Of a stretch of 64,000 nt of DNA, positions 9,602-19,200 are shown piece by piece; the stretch's first letter is position 1, and every line of letters starts with the position of its first letter. The notes beneath the pieces were generated by a model that was not told the origin of the DNA, made no database searches, and saw nothing but the letters and a program-made list of their open reading frames with translations. The stretch comes from Microbacterium sp. cf046 (GTDB taxonomy: Bacteria > Actinomycetota > Actinomycetes > Actinomycetales > Microbacteriaceae): NCBI RefSeq assembly GCF_900114345.1, contig NZ_FOZJ01000002.1, positions 1,268,117 to 1,332,116 on the forward strand, given 5' to 3'. Made by a program: the position numbers and the translations under genes.

Positions 9602-10420
9602 TCAGTTCTTGACGGCGAGCGCGGCCTGGTAGAGCTCGCGTGAGGAATGGCCGGTGTGGGCCGAGACCTCGCCGGCGGCATCCTTCAGCCGGGCTCCCGA
9701 ACGGACGAGCTCGAGCACCTGCGTCACCGCATCGGGGAAGGTCACCTGTTCGGCGGATCGACCCTCCACGACCAGGACGAGCTCTCCGCGCACCCCGGCC
9801 GAAGCCCACGCCACCAGTTCGGCTGCGGTGCCGCGGACGACCTCTTCGTAGAGCTTGGTGAGCTCGCGGCACACCGCGACGCGACGGTCAGCGCCGAACG
9901 CGGTCGCGATGTCGGCGAGGGATGCCGCGACCCGGGTGGGCGATTCGAAGAAGACCATCGTCCTGCGCTCGGCCGCGAGCGCGCGCAGCGCGCCGCGGCG
10001 CTCACCGGGCTTGCGGGGCAGGAACCCCTCGAACGTGAACCGGTCGGTCGGCAGCCCCGACACGGCGAGCGCGGCGAGCACGGCGCTGGGCCCCGGGATC
10101 ACCGTGACCGCGACGCCTGCCGCCGCCGCGGCGGCGACCAGCCCGTAGCCCGGATCGCTCACTGTGGGCATGCCCGCGTCGCTCAGCACGAGCACGTCCT
10201 GCTCGCGGGCGAGGGCGACCAGTTCGCCCGCGCGCTCCTTCTCGTTGTGGTCGTGCAGGGCGATCAGCCGCGGGCGATTGGCGACGCCCAGCCCGGCGAG
10301 CAGGCGCTGCGTCGTGCGCGTGTCCTCCGCTGCGATCACCGTGGCGGCTTCGAGCGCCTCGACCAGCCGTCGCGACGCGTCGCCCAGGTTGCCGATCGGG
10401 GTCGCGGCCAGGATGATCAC
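9602..10420 (-). CDS. rsmI: 16S rRNA (cytidine1402-2'-O)-methyltransferase RsmI
   Basis: A 272-residue tetrapyrrole-methylase-fold enzyme that 2'-O-methylates C1402 in the decoding centre. Family motifs are ILAATPIGNLGDAS at the N-terminus, AAEDTRTTQRLLAGLG, VLSDAGMPTVSDPG and VIPGPSAVLAALAVSG. The GTG start follows TAAGGT (10427-10432) by six bases. It is divergent from the mannosyltransferase gene with 23 bases between start codons. Confidence 0.95.
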   Translation of the reverse strand: MIILAATPIGNLGDASRRLVEALEAATVIAAEDTRTTQRLLAGLGVANRPRLIALHDHNEKERAGELVALAREQDVLVLSDAGMPTVSDPGYGLVAAAAAAGVAVTVIPGPSAVLAALAVSGLPTDRFTFEGFLPRKPGERRGALRALAAERRTMVFFESPTRVAASLADIATAFGADRRVAVCRELTKLYEEVVRGTAAELVAWASAGVRGELVLVVEGRSAEQVTFPDAVTQVLELVRSGARLKDAAGEVSAHTGHSSRELYQAALAVKN

Positions 10421-10443
10421 GCTCCCACCTTAGGCTGGAGCCT
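10421..10443. promoter_or_regulatory. 23-bp divergent intergenic region with overlapping leaderless promoters
   Basis: The whole gap between rsmI and the mannosyltransferase is 23 bases. TAAGGT on the minus strand (10427-10432) lies six bases before the rsmI GTG, and TAGGCT on the plus strand (10431-10436) lies seven bases before the other GTG. The two -10 boxes share the CCTTAGG core, so polymerase can probably occupy only one side at a time. Confidence 0.55.
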
Positions 10444-12030
10444 GTGACGGCGACCGCTCCCCTCCTCCCCGAGACGCGGGCGTCGCTGTACGACCGGTGG
10501 TCCGCCCGGATGGCCGCCGATCCGCGCCTCGCGCGGCGATGGGCGTGGCTGGCACCGCTCCTGGTGACCGTGCTGGCCGGCATCCTGCGTCTGTGGAATC
10601 TGGGGCATCCGCACGCGTTCGTCTTCGACGAGACGTACTACGTGAAGGATGCCTGGACCCAATGGGTGCTCGGGTACGCGGCCACCTGGCCGGAGGGCGC
10701 GAACGAGGGCTTCCTCGCAGGCGACACCGACACCTTCTCGACGACCGGAAGCTTCGTCGTGCACCCGCCGCTGGGCAAGCTCTTGATCGGCGTCGGCATG
10801 GCGGTGTTCGGCGCCGACTCGTCGTTCGGGTGGCGGATCACGACCGCGCTGTTCGGCACCGCGACCGTCCTGCTGCTCTATTTCGTCGCGAAGTCCATGA
10901 CCGGCTCGATCGCCTTCGCGACCGTCGCCTCGTTCCTGATGGCGATCGACGGGCTGGCGATCGTGCTGAGCCGCGTCGCGCTGCTGGACATGTTCCTGAC
11001 CTTCTTCATCCTGCTCGCGTTCTGGTTGGTCCTGCTCGACAGACGCACGCACATGGACCGGCTCGCCGCGCTCGTGGCCGAGCGCTCGACCGGTGAGGCA
11101 CCGGCATGGGGGCCCGTGTTCTGGAATCGCCCGTGGATCATGGCCGCGGGGGCGGCAGCGGGGGCCGCGACGGGCGTGAAGTGGTCGGGCCTGTACGTGA
11201 TCGCGGGGCTCGGGATCTACCTGGTGGTCACCGACGCCCTCGCACGCCGCCGAGCCGGCGTCCGGCTCTGGCCCGCCGATGCCGCGTTCCGCCAGGGTGC
11301 CGTGACGTTCGTCCTGTTCGTGCCCGTCGCGCTCATCGTCTACCTCACGTCGTGGATCGGCTGGCTCGGAACCGAGGGCGGGTACGGGCGGCAGGCGGCC
11401 ACCGACACGCCCGTGACCGGATTCTGGTCGTGGGTGCCGCCGGCCCTGCAGAGCCTGTGGATCTACCACCGCGCGATCTACGACTTCCACGTCGGTCTGA
11501 CGGCGGGCCACGGATACGCGAGCCCGGCGTGGCAGTGGCCACTGCTGCTGCGCCCGACCTCGATGTACTACAACTCGACGCCCCAGGGCACCGCCGGATG
11601 CGGGGCGACCAACGGCTGCGTGGAGAACATCTACAGCATGCCGAACCCGCTGATCTGGTACGCGGGCGTCGCGGCAGTGCTCTATCTCGTGTACCGCTTG
11701 GTCGTGACGCGCGACTGGCGCTGCGCGTTCGTGCTCACCGGCGTCGCGGTGACCTACCTGCCGTGGCTGCTGTACCCGGAGCGCACGATGTTCCAGTTCT
11801 ATACGATCGCGATCCTGCCGTTCGTCCTGCTCGCGCTGACGTTCGCGCTGCGCGACATCGCCGGTGCGCCGGATGCCGACGCCTATCGACGCATCAGCGG
11901 GCAGCGCATCGTGCTCGTGTTCCTCCTGGTCGCGATCGCCCTGGCGGTGTTCTGGTACCCCATCCTGACCGGCACTCCGGTGCCCTACCTCTTCTGGCAG
12001 GCGCACAACTGGATCCAGAGCTGGATCTAG
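10444..12030 (+). CDS. Protein O-mannosyltransferase (GT39), Pmt type
   Basis: A 528-residue polytopic membrane enzyme that transfers mannose from polyprenyl-phosphate-mannose to Ser/Thr of exported proteins. The catalytic acidic pair is in FVFDETYYVKDAW in the first extracytoplasmic loop. HPPLGKLLIGVG and the conserved C-terminal PWLLYPERTMFQFY block are typical of actinobacterial Pmt. About ten hydrophobic helices are visible. Pairing with rsmI in divergent orientation is the standard actinobacterial arrangement. Candidate substrates include the secreted Thr/Ser-rich proteins at 56-62 kb, which is inference. Confidence 0.92.
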   Translation: MTATAPLLPETRASLYDRWSARMAADPRLARRWAWLAPLLVTVLAGILRLWNLGHPHAFVFDETYYVKDAWTQWVLGYAATWPEGANEGFLAGDTDTFSTTGSFVVHPPLGKLLIGVGMAVFGADSSFGWRITTALFGTATVLLLYFVAKSMTGSIAFATVASFLMAIDGLAIVLSRVALLDMFLTFFILLAFWLVLLDRRTHMDRLAALVAERSTGEAPAWGPVFWNRPWIMAAGAAAGAATGVKWSGLYVIAGLGIYLVVTDALARRRAGVRLWPADAAFRQGAVTFVLFVPVALIVYLTSWIGWLGTEGGYGRQAATDTPVTGFWSWVPPALQSLWIYHRAIYDFHVGLTAGHGYASPAWQWPLLLRPTSMYYNSTPQGTAGCGATNGCVENIYSMPNPLIWYAGVAAVLYLVYRLVVTRDWRCAFVLTGVAVTYLPWLLYPERTMFQFYTIAILPFVLLALTFALRDIAGAPDADAYRRISGQRIVLVFLLVAIALAVFWYPILTGTPVPYLFWQAHNWIQSWI

Positions 12031-12039
12031 CGCGGGCCG

Positions 12040-13884
12040 CTACGAGACCGGCAGATCCTCCGGGTCGGTGACCGGCAACCGGCACGCGAAGGCGCGGCAG
12101 TCGTATGCGGTCGCAAGCCCCGCGCGAGCAGCCTTCTCGGCGAACAGCGAGAAGCCCGCGGCCGCCCAGGCGAGCGCCTGTGCGCCGGTGACGACCGCGA
12201 CCACCTCGGCCTCGGCCGCCCGGGCCGCGGTCACGATGGGAGCCTCGGGATCCTCGGCGATCACGACGATCTGACGCGGGGGTCGGCTGAGCACGGCGGC
12301 GACGCGCAGGAGCGCCCCGTACGCCAGGGGCTGCGCGAGTGCGGCAGCGGAGCGCCGGGCGACGATGCGCTCGGCGAGCCCGCGAAGGTCGTCCGTCGCG
12401 CCGAGCAGCCACAGCGACACGGCCGCATCGGCGAGGGCTGCGAACCCCGAGGGCTCGTCGCCATCCGACGCTTCGTCCGGCGCCTCGATGCCCTGGGATG
12501 CCAGCACCGCGTCGCCGCCGCCCGGCGTCCGCACCTCCCCCGCATCGTCGACGCACGCGAGCACGAGGCGGCGCGCCGTCTCGGCGTACGCGACCTCGCC
12601 GGTCGCGACAGCCAGCGCCGCGAGCCCGGAGGCGAACTGGCCGTAGTCGGCGAGCGTGGCAGCCGCCGGCGAGGAGATCTCGTTCAGGGACGCGCGCACG
12701 AGCGCGCCGTCTCCGCGAGCATCGGCGCCGATGACCGCATCTGCGGCCCAGCGGGCCGCCTCGGTCCACTCCGGCTCGCCGAGGCGCGCGGCGGCGCGGG
12801 CCAGCGCGCCGATCGCGAGCCCGTTCCAGCCCGTCACGACCTTTCCGTCCACGGCCGGCGGATCCAGGTCAGCGCGGGCATCGGCATCCCGCTGGTAGTA
12901 GCCGCCCTCGCTGCGGATCCCGTCGATCCAGGACTCCGAGTCCTGAGCGGCGCCGAACCCGCCCGCAGGCTGCTGCAGCACGTCGATCAGGAAGCGGGCG
13001 ATTCCGTGCGCCGTCTCCGCGTCGCCTGCCGAGACCGCGACATCGAGCAGCTGCGCGTTGTCGGTCAGCATCCGCTCGTAGTGCGGCACGCTCCAGTCGC
13101 GGCGCGTTGCGTACCGGAAGAATCCGCCTTCGACCGGGTCGCGCAGCGGCGAGGCGGCCATGGCCGCGAGCGCGCGTTCGGCGACGGCGGATGCCGCCGG
13201 GTCGGCGGCGCGGACGGCTGAGGTCTGCAGGAATCGCAGCGCGGTCGCGATCGGGAATTTCGGCGCAGCGGGGTCGGTGCCCCCGAACCCGCCGAACTCG
13301 CGGTCTTCGCGCGCGGCGAGCGCGTCCGCTGCGCGGGCGAGGTCATCGCTCGTCGGCAGCGCACCCGCGGCGGATGCCGACGCCCGCGTCTCGGCGAGGG
13401 CCTGTGCGACGGCGTCGGCCGTGCCGTCGACCTGCTCGCGCCGCTCGGTCCACGCCTCCTGCACGGCTGCCAGCACCTCCCCGAACGACGGGAGACCGGA
13501 CCGCGGCTCGGGTGGGAAGTACGTGCCAGCGTAGAACGGGCGCCCCTCCGGGGTCGTGAAGACGGTCAGCGGCCAGCCGAGGCTGCGGGTGAACGCCGAC
13601 GCCGCTGCGAGGTAGGCCGCATCGACCTCGGGGTGCTCCTCGCGATCGACCTTCACCGCGACGAAGCCCCGGTTGATCGCCGCGGCGGTCTCGACGTCGG
13701 AGAAGGACTCCCGGGCCATCACGTGGCACCAGTGGCAGGTGGAGTACCCGATCGAGACGAGCACCGGGACGTCGCGCCGCCGCGCCTCGGCGAAGGCCGC
13801 CTCGCCCCAGGGGTACCAGGCGACCGGGTTGCCGGCGTGCGCCCGGAGGTACGGGCTTGCGGACGATTCCAGCCGCGGATTCAC
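12040..13884 (-). CDS. Thioredoxin-domain-containing protein, YyaL/SSP411 family (DUF255)
   Basis: A 614-residue protein with an N-terminal thioredoxin-like domain followed by an (alpha/alpha)6 barrel region of the kind seen in N-acylglucosamine epimerases. The N-terminus carries [16 protein letters not shown] and the family hallmark [15 protein letters not shown], then [12 protein letters not shown] and GWPLTVF. The barrel part includes [16 protein letters not shown]. The GTG start lies six bases after TAACGT. Biochemical function of the family is not settled. It converges on the mannosyltransferase with nine bases between stops. Confidence 0.88.
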   Translation of the reverse strand: MNPRLESSASPYLRAHAGNPVAWYPWGEAAFAEARRRDVPVLVSIGYSTCHWCHVMARESFSDVETAAAINRGFVAVKVDREEHPEVDAAYLAAASAFTRSLGWPLTVFTTPEGRPFYAGTYFPPEPRSGLPSFGEVLAAVQEAWTERREQVDGTADAVAQALAETRASASAAGALPTSDDLARAADALAAREDREFGGFGGTDPAAPKFPIATALRFLQTSAVRAADPAASAVAERALAAMAASPLRDPVEGGFFRYATRRDWSVPHYERMLTDNAQLLDVAVSAGDAETAHGIARFLIDVLQQPAGGFGAAQDSESWIDGIRSEGGYYQRDADARADLDPPAVDGKVVTGWNGLAIGALARAAARLGEPEWTEAARWAADAVIGADARGDGALVRASLNEISSPAAATLADYGQFASGLAALAVATGEVAYAETARRLVLACVDDAGEVRTPGGGDAVLASQGIEAPDEASDGDEPSGFAALADAAVSLWLLGATDDLRGLAERIVARRSAAALAQPLAYGALLRVAAVLSRPPRQIVVIAEDPEAPIVTAARAAEAEVVAVVTGAQALAWAAAGFSLFAEKAARAGLATAYDCRAFACRLPVTDPEDLPVS

Positions 13885-13916
13885 GGTTCCACGTTACGTC
13901 GCGGCCGGCGCGGGGG

Positions 13917-14762
<846 letters not shown>

Positions 14763-15233
14763 CTATGAGCCCCGCATCCAGCCCTGGTCCGGTTCACTCG
14801 CGATCGGTGGCATGGGTTGATGACCTCGGTGGCCGCGTCGGGGAGGGCGGCCCGGTCCTCTGCGCGGGACCGGGCGGGCGAACGGCGCCAGCGGATCGAG
14901 TTCGCGACCGGTCACCGGATCCCACCCTGTTCGCGTCGTCCACTTTCGCCGGATGTCGGCCACCGCCGCCTCGAGGCGCTCGATGCCGTCCTCCCTGAGG
15001 GTGTACCAGCGCCACTGGAAGTCGCCGCGGACGTCGACGAACCCGCCGTCCCTCAGAATTCTCAGGTGCTTGGACGCGGCCGTTCTGCTGATGCGGAATT
15101 CGCCGCCGACGACGGCGGCGAGCTCTCCTGCGGTGTGCTCGCCGCTGGCGAGGATGTCGATGATGCGGCGACGGGCCGGCTCGGCCATCGCCTCGAAGGG
15201 GTTCACCCGCTGACCGGGATAGTCGGGTCGCAT
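14763..15233 (-). CDS. ArsR-family winged-helix transcriptional regulator
   Basis: A 156-residue regulator. NPFEAMAEPARRRIIDILA and GEHTAGELAAVV lead into the recognition helix region ISRTAASKHLRILRDGGFV, followed by the wing RGDFQWRWYTL. This is the ArsR/SdpR type with no obvious metal-binding cysteines. The C-terminus is rich in Pro, Arg and Gly. The ATG at 15233 is chosen; a GTG at 15206 right before NPFEAM is a possible alternative. It lies just upstream of the AKR gene on the same strand and may control it. Confidence 0.8.
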   Translation of the reverse strand: MRPDYPGQRVNPFEAMAEPARRRIIDILASGEHTAGELAAVVGGEFRISRTAASKHLRILRDGGFVDVRGDFQWRWYTLREDGIERLEAAVADIRRKWTTRTGWDPVTGRELDPLAPFARPVPRRGPGRPPRRGHRGHQPMPPIASEPDQGWMRGS

Positions 15234-15301
15234 GGGGTGAGGGTAGGTCTGGCCATGGACATCCGCGCGGTGTGTCGACCGTCTACCCCGCGAAGTCCGC
15301 C

Positions 15302-15458
15302 GGGAGGCGTATTGAACTTCCAGCTCACATACCCGGACCTCAGCCCACAAACCGGACCTCAGCCCACAACGGGACTTCAGCCCACAACCGGACTTCAGCT
15401 CGCCCGACTGGACCTTCGGCATCCGGCTCGTGTGAACCGGAAGTTCAATGCGCCTCCC
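15302..15458. repeat. Imperfect palindromic element, copy 1 (ATTGAACTTCC family)
   Basis: The left arm (15302-15331) and right arm (15431-15458) are inverted copies with the core ATTGAACTTCC followed by a GCTCACA-like tail, and both begin GGGAGGCG at the outer end. The same arm sequence recurs at 33711-33784. The arms enclose a tandem 18-bp repeat. No target-site duplication is obvious. It lies between the ArsR-type gene and the GyrI-like gene. Confidence 0.75.
15333..15405. repeat. Four tandem ~18-bp repeats inside palindromic element 1
   Basis: Units of CCGGACCTCAGCCCACAA begin at 15333, 15352, 15370 and 15388, with one extra A after the first unit and a degenerate last unit. They resemble decayed versions of the outer arm (ACTTCCGGCTCACA), which suggests internal amplification. 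Confidence 0.7.
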
Positions 15459-15465
15459 AGTACAT

Positions 15466-15592
15466 CGAGCGCGCCGAGCTCGCGCGCGGCATACCTCGAG
15501 GTATGCCGCGCTCACCCCGCGGCATACCTCGAGCACGCCGCGCTCACCCCGCGGCATACCTCGAGCGCGCCGGGCTCACCTCGCGGCCAACC
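15466..15592. repeat. Four tandem ~32-bp repeats
   Basis: Units at 15466-15496, 15497-15529, 15530-15561 and 15562-15592 share a CGAG start, GCGCTCACCCCGCGG and GCATACCT end; lengths are 31-33 bp. The second unit also contains a CATACCTCGAGGTATG palindrome at its junction with the first. They follow palindromic element 1 directly and end 18 bases before the stop of the GyrI-like gene. Confidence 0.75.
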
Positions 15593-15609
15593 GTCGCAGC
15601 GACGAACGT

Positions 15610-16107
15610 TCAGCCGATGCGCTCCACCGGCCACTGCAGCTCGGTGACCCAGTCCTCCTGCGACTCGGACTCGGACACGAGATAGACCTCGCGGCACGCG
15701 CCCGCGAAACGGTAGCCGTTCTGCTCGACCCAGGCGTTCAGCGCCATCCACGAATCGCCGATCCCGTCCATCGTGCCGAGATGCACGAGCGTCGCGGCGA
15801 GCGGCACCTGCTCCAGCTGCACGGTGTCGAACGCTCCGCCGGCGTCGCCCTCCTCGGCGGGGAAGCCGACGTGCACCTGCACCGTGCCGTCGGCATCCAG
15901 CATCGATCCATCGCCCGTGTAGTAGATCGTCGACGGATCGCGCACCGGCACCCCGGCCTGATCGAGAGCGGGCACGAGCCGGCCGTAGAGCGGTCCGATC
16001 AGCGGTGCGATGTTCTCCGGGCCGAAACCGGGGGCCGTGTCCACCACCTCGTGCAGGCTCACGGCGGGCAGCGGCTTCAGTTCGACGACGGGAGCGGACT
16101 CGGGCAT
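15610..16107 (-). CDS. GyrI-like/AraC effector-binding-domain protein
   Basis: A 165-residue stand-alone small-molecule-binding domain of the GyrI-like (SHS2-module) type. Visible features are the N-terminal VVELKPLPAVSLHEVVD strand, a central PSTIYYTGDGSML segment, the acidic VHVGFPAEEG strand and the closing REVYLVSESESQEDW strand with WVTELQWPVE, which is typical of the domain. There is no DNA-binding region. Such proteins bind or turn over small hydrophobic or cationic compounds; the ligand here is unknown. It is divergent from hrpA. Confidence 0.8.
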   Translation of the reverse strand: MPESAPVVELKPLPAVSLHEVVDTAPGFGPENIAPLIGPLYGRLVPALDQAGVPVRDPSTIYYTGDGSMLDADGTVQVHVGFPAEEGDAGGAFDTVQLEQVPLAATLVHLGTMDGIGDSWMALNAWVEQNGYRFAGACREVYLVSESESQEDWVTELQWPVERIG

Positions 16108-16229
16108 GGTGTGATTCCTCGTTCAGGGAGCCGCTGGCGCGCGGCTTCGCCGCCGACACTAACGATGACCGCGAGCCGTGTCGAGAAGTCACGCGCCCGG
16201 ATGCCGTCGGCTCGGTACGATCGAAGGCT

Positions 16230-19200
16230 ATGCCCGCGCCCGAACCCGTCATCTCGTATCCGCCGGAGCTGCCCGTCAGCGCCGCGCGGGACGAGATCGC
16301 GCGCGCGATCCGCGACCACCAGGTCGTGATCGTCGCCGGAGCGACCGGCTCGGGCAAGACGACCCAGCTGCCGAAGATCTGCATCGAGCTCGGTCGCACG
16401 CGCATCGCGCACACGCAGCCGCGACGGATCGCGGCCCGCACGATCGCCGAACGCATCGCCGAGGAGATGGAGGTGCCGCTGGGCACCACGGTCGGCTACA
16501 AGGTGCGCTTCACCGACAAGGTGCAGGACGACACGCGCGTCGCGCTCATGACGGACGGCATCCTGCTCAACGAGATCCATCGCGACCGGCTCCTGCGCCG
16601 CTACGACACGATCATCGTCGACGAGGCGCACGAGCGCTCGCTGAACGTCGACTTCCTGATCGGATACCTCACGCAGGTGCTGCCGAAGCGCCCCGACCTG
16701 CGCGTCATCATCACCAGCGCGACGATCGACCCGCAGAGCTTCGCGGAGCACTTCGCGGATGCCGAGGGCAAACCGGCGCCCATCGTCGAGGTGTCCGGAC
16801 GCACGTACCCCGTTGAGATCCGCTACCGCGGCCCGGACGACACTGACGACGAGGTCGACGGCATCACCGCGGCGCTGCGGGAGCTCGATCGCGAGCCCGC
16901 CGGAGACGTCCTGGTCTTCCTGCCGGGAGAAGCGGAGATCCGCGACGCGATGGATGCCGTCCGCGGCATGTATGCGAATGACGCCGCGCCGACGGAGGTC
17001 CTTCCCCTGTTCGGCCGCCTCAGCGCGGCGGAGCAGCATCGCGTCTTCGAACGCTCGCGGGTCGCGGGCGTGCGCCGCCGGGTGATCCTCGCGACGAATG
17101 TCGCGGAGACGAGCCTCACCGTGCCCGGCATCCGGTACGTCGTCGACACGGGGACCGCCCGCATCTCGCGATACAGCGCCCGCACCAAGATCCAGCAGCT
17201 GCCGATCGAGGCGATCTCGCAGGCGTCGGCGCAGCAGCGCTCCGGGCGCGCGGGTCGCACCGCGCCGGGCATCGCGATACGCCTCTACTCCGAGGAGGAC
17301 TTCGAGAAGCGTCCGGAATTCACCGAGCCCGAGATCCTGCGCACGAGCCTCGCGTCGGTCATCCTGCAGATGCTGTCGTTGGGGTTCGGCGACATCTCGT
17401 CCTTCCCGTTCCTGACCCCACCCGACTCGCGCGGGGTGCGGGCGGCCTTGGACCTGCTGATCGAGCTCGCGGCGGTGCGGATGCCGGCCCGCGGCGACAG
17501 CGGCGCACGCCTGACCGATCTCGGGCGCGAGATCGCACGACTGCCGATCGACCCGCGGTTCGCGCGCATGCTCATCGAGGCAGGGCGCATCGGCGTGCAG
17601 CGGGACCTGCTCGCGATCGTGGCCGGCATGTCGATCCAGGACGTGCGCGAGCGCCCCGAGGAACGGCGCGAGGAGGCCGACCGTCTGCACGCGCGGTTCG
17701 TCGACCCCACGAGCGACTTCATCACCCTCCTGAACCTCTGGAACCACCTCCAGGAGCAGCAGGCGATGCTCGGCTCGAGCGCGTTCCGGCGCCTGTGCCG
17801 CGCAGAGCACCTCAACTACGTCCGCGTGCGCGAGTGGGTCGATGTCCACCGGCAGCTGCGGACACTCGTCGGCGCATCCCGCACGCGCGGCGCGGCATCC
17901 GACGACGCTTCCGACCCGGACGATCTCCACCGCGCGATCCTGTCCGGCCTCCTCTCGCACATCGGCATCCTCGATGAGCGCGCCGCGGCAAGGGCCGGCG
18001 CGCAGAAGGGAGGCGAGAGCGTCCGCCGGGGCGGCGCCGAATACCTCGGGGCACGGGGCGCGCGGTTCGCGATCTTCCCCGGCTCGGGGCTTCGCAAGAA
18101 GCGACCGTCGGCCGTGATGGCCGCCGAGCTCGTGGAGACCTCCCGCCTGTTCGCCCGCACGGTCGCGGCGATCGACCCGGCCTGGGCGGAGTCCTTGGCC
18201 GGCGACCTCGCGAAGCGCCAGCTCAGCGAGCCGCACTGGTCCAAGGCCGCGGGAGCGGCATCCGTCTACGAGAAGGTGACCCTGTTCGGGGTCGAGATCG
18301 TCCCGAGGCGCCGCGCCCAGCTGGCCCGATTCGACCGGCCGATGGCTCGCGAGCTGTTCCTGCGGCACGCGCTCGTCGACGGCGAGTGGGAATCGTCGGT
18401 CCTCGACAAGCGCCTCACCGCATTCGAGCGACGCAACCACGAACTGCGGCGGCGGCTCGAGAAGGTCGAGGAGCGGGAACGGCGCCGCGACATCCTGGTC
18501 GGCGACGAAGCCGTGTTCGCGTTCTACGACGCGCGCATCCCGCGGGACGTGTACGACGTCCGCTCCTTCGAGGCGTGGTGGCGGGATGCCGCGACCCGCA
18601 CCCCCCGCCTCCTCGACATGACCGAGGCCGATCTCCTCGACGACGCCGCGCGAGCCGACGAGCGCGCCTTCCCCGCCCGCTGGCGCCAGGGCGATCAGGT
18701 GCTCTCGCTCGCCTACCGGTTCGAGCCCGGCGCCGAAGACGACGGTGTCACGGCGATCGTGCCGCTCGCGCTGCTGGCTCAGGTGCGTCCAGAGGGATTC
18801 GACTGGCAGGTGCCCGGCATGCGCGACGAACTGGTCACGGCGCTGCTGCGCGCACTGCCGAAGGCGATCCGCCGGCATGTCGTGCCCGCAGCCGACTGGG
18901 CGGCCCGATTCGCCGAGGACCTCGACGGCCAGGGCCCCGAGGCACACGACGGGATGCCGCCCGCGACGCTCCGAGACGCGCTCGCGGGTCGGATCCAGCG
19001 CGTCGCAAACCAGCCGGTGACCGCCGCCGACTTCGAGCTGGATCGCGTTCCCGCGCACCTGAAGGTCTCGTTCCGCGTCGTGGACGAGCGCGCACGGCCG
19101 ATCGGGTCTGGGCGCGACCTGCAGGCTCTGCAGCAGCGGTTCGCCGACCGCGCCCGCACGTCGGTCGCGCGGGCGACGGGGGCTCAGGCCCCGGTGCTGC

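Noticed and set aside
15466..15592. Tandem repeats considered as a CRISPR array
   Set aside because: The units are contiguous with no spacers, and no cas gene is nearby.
15234..15609. Open frames through the repeat region considered as small proteins
   Set aside because: Their translations only reflect the repeats, differ in frame at each unit and lack ribosome sites.
16005..16229. N-terminal extension of HrpA from an upstream in-frame start
   Set aside because: It overlaps the divergent GyrI-like gene, and a TACGAT box with a proper start at 16230 explains the gene better.
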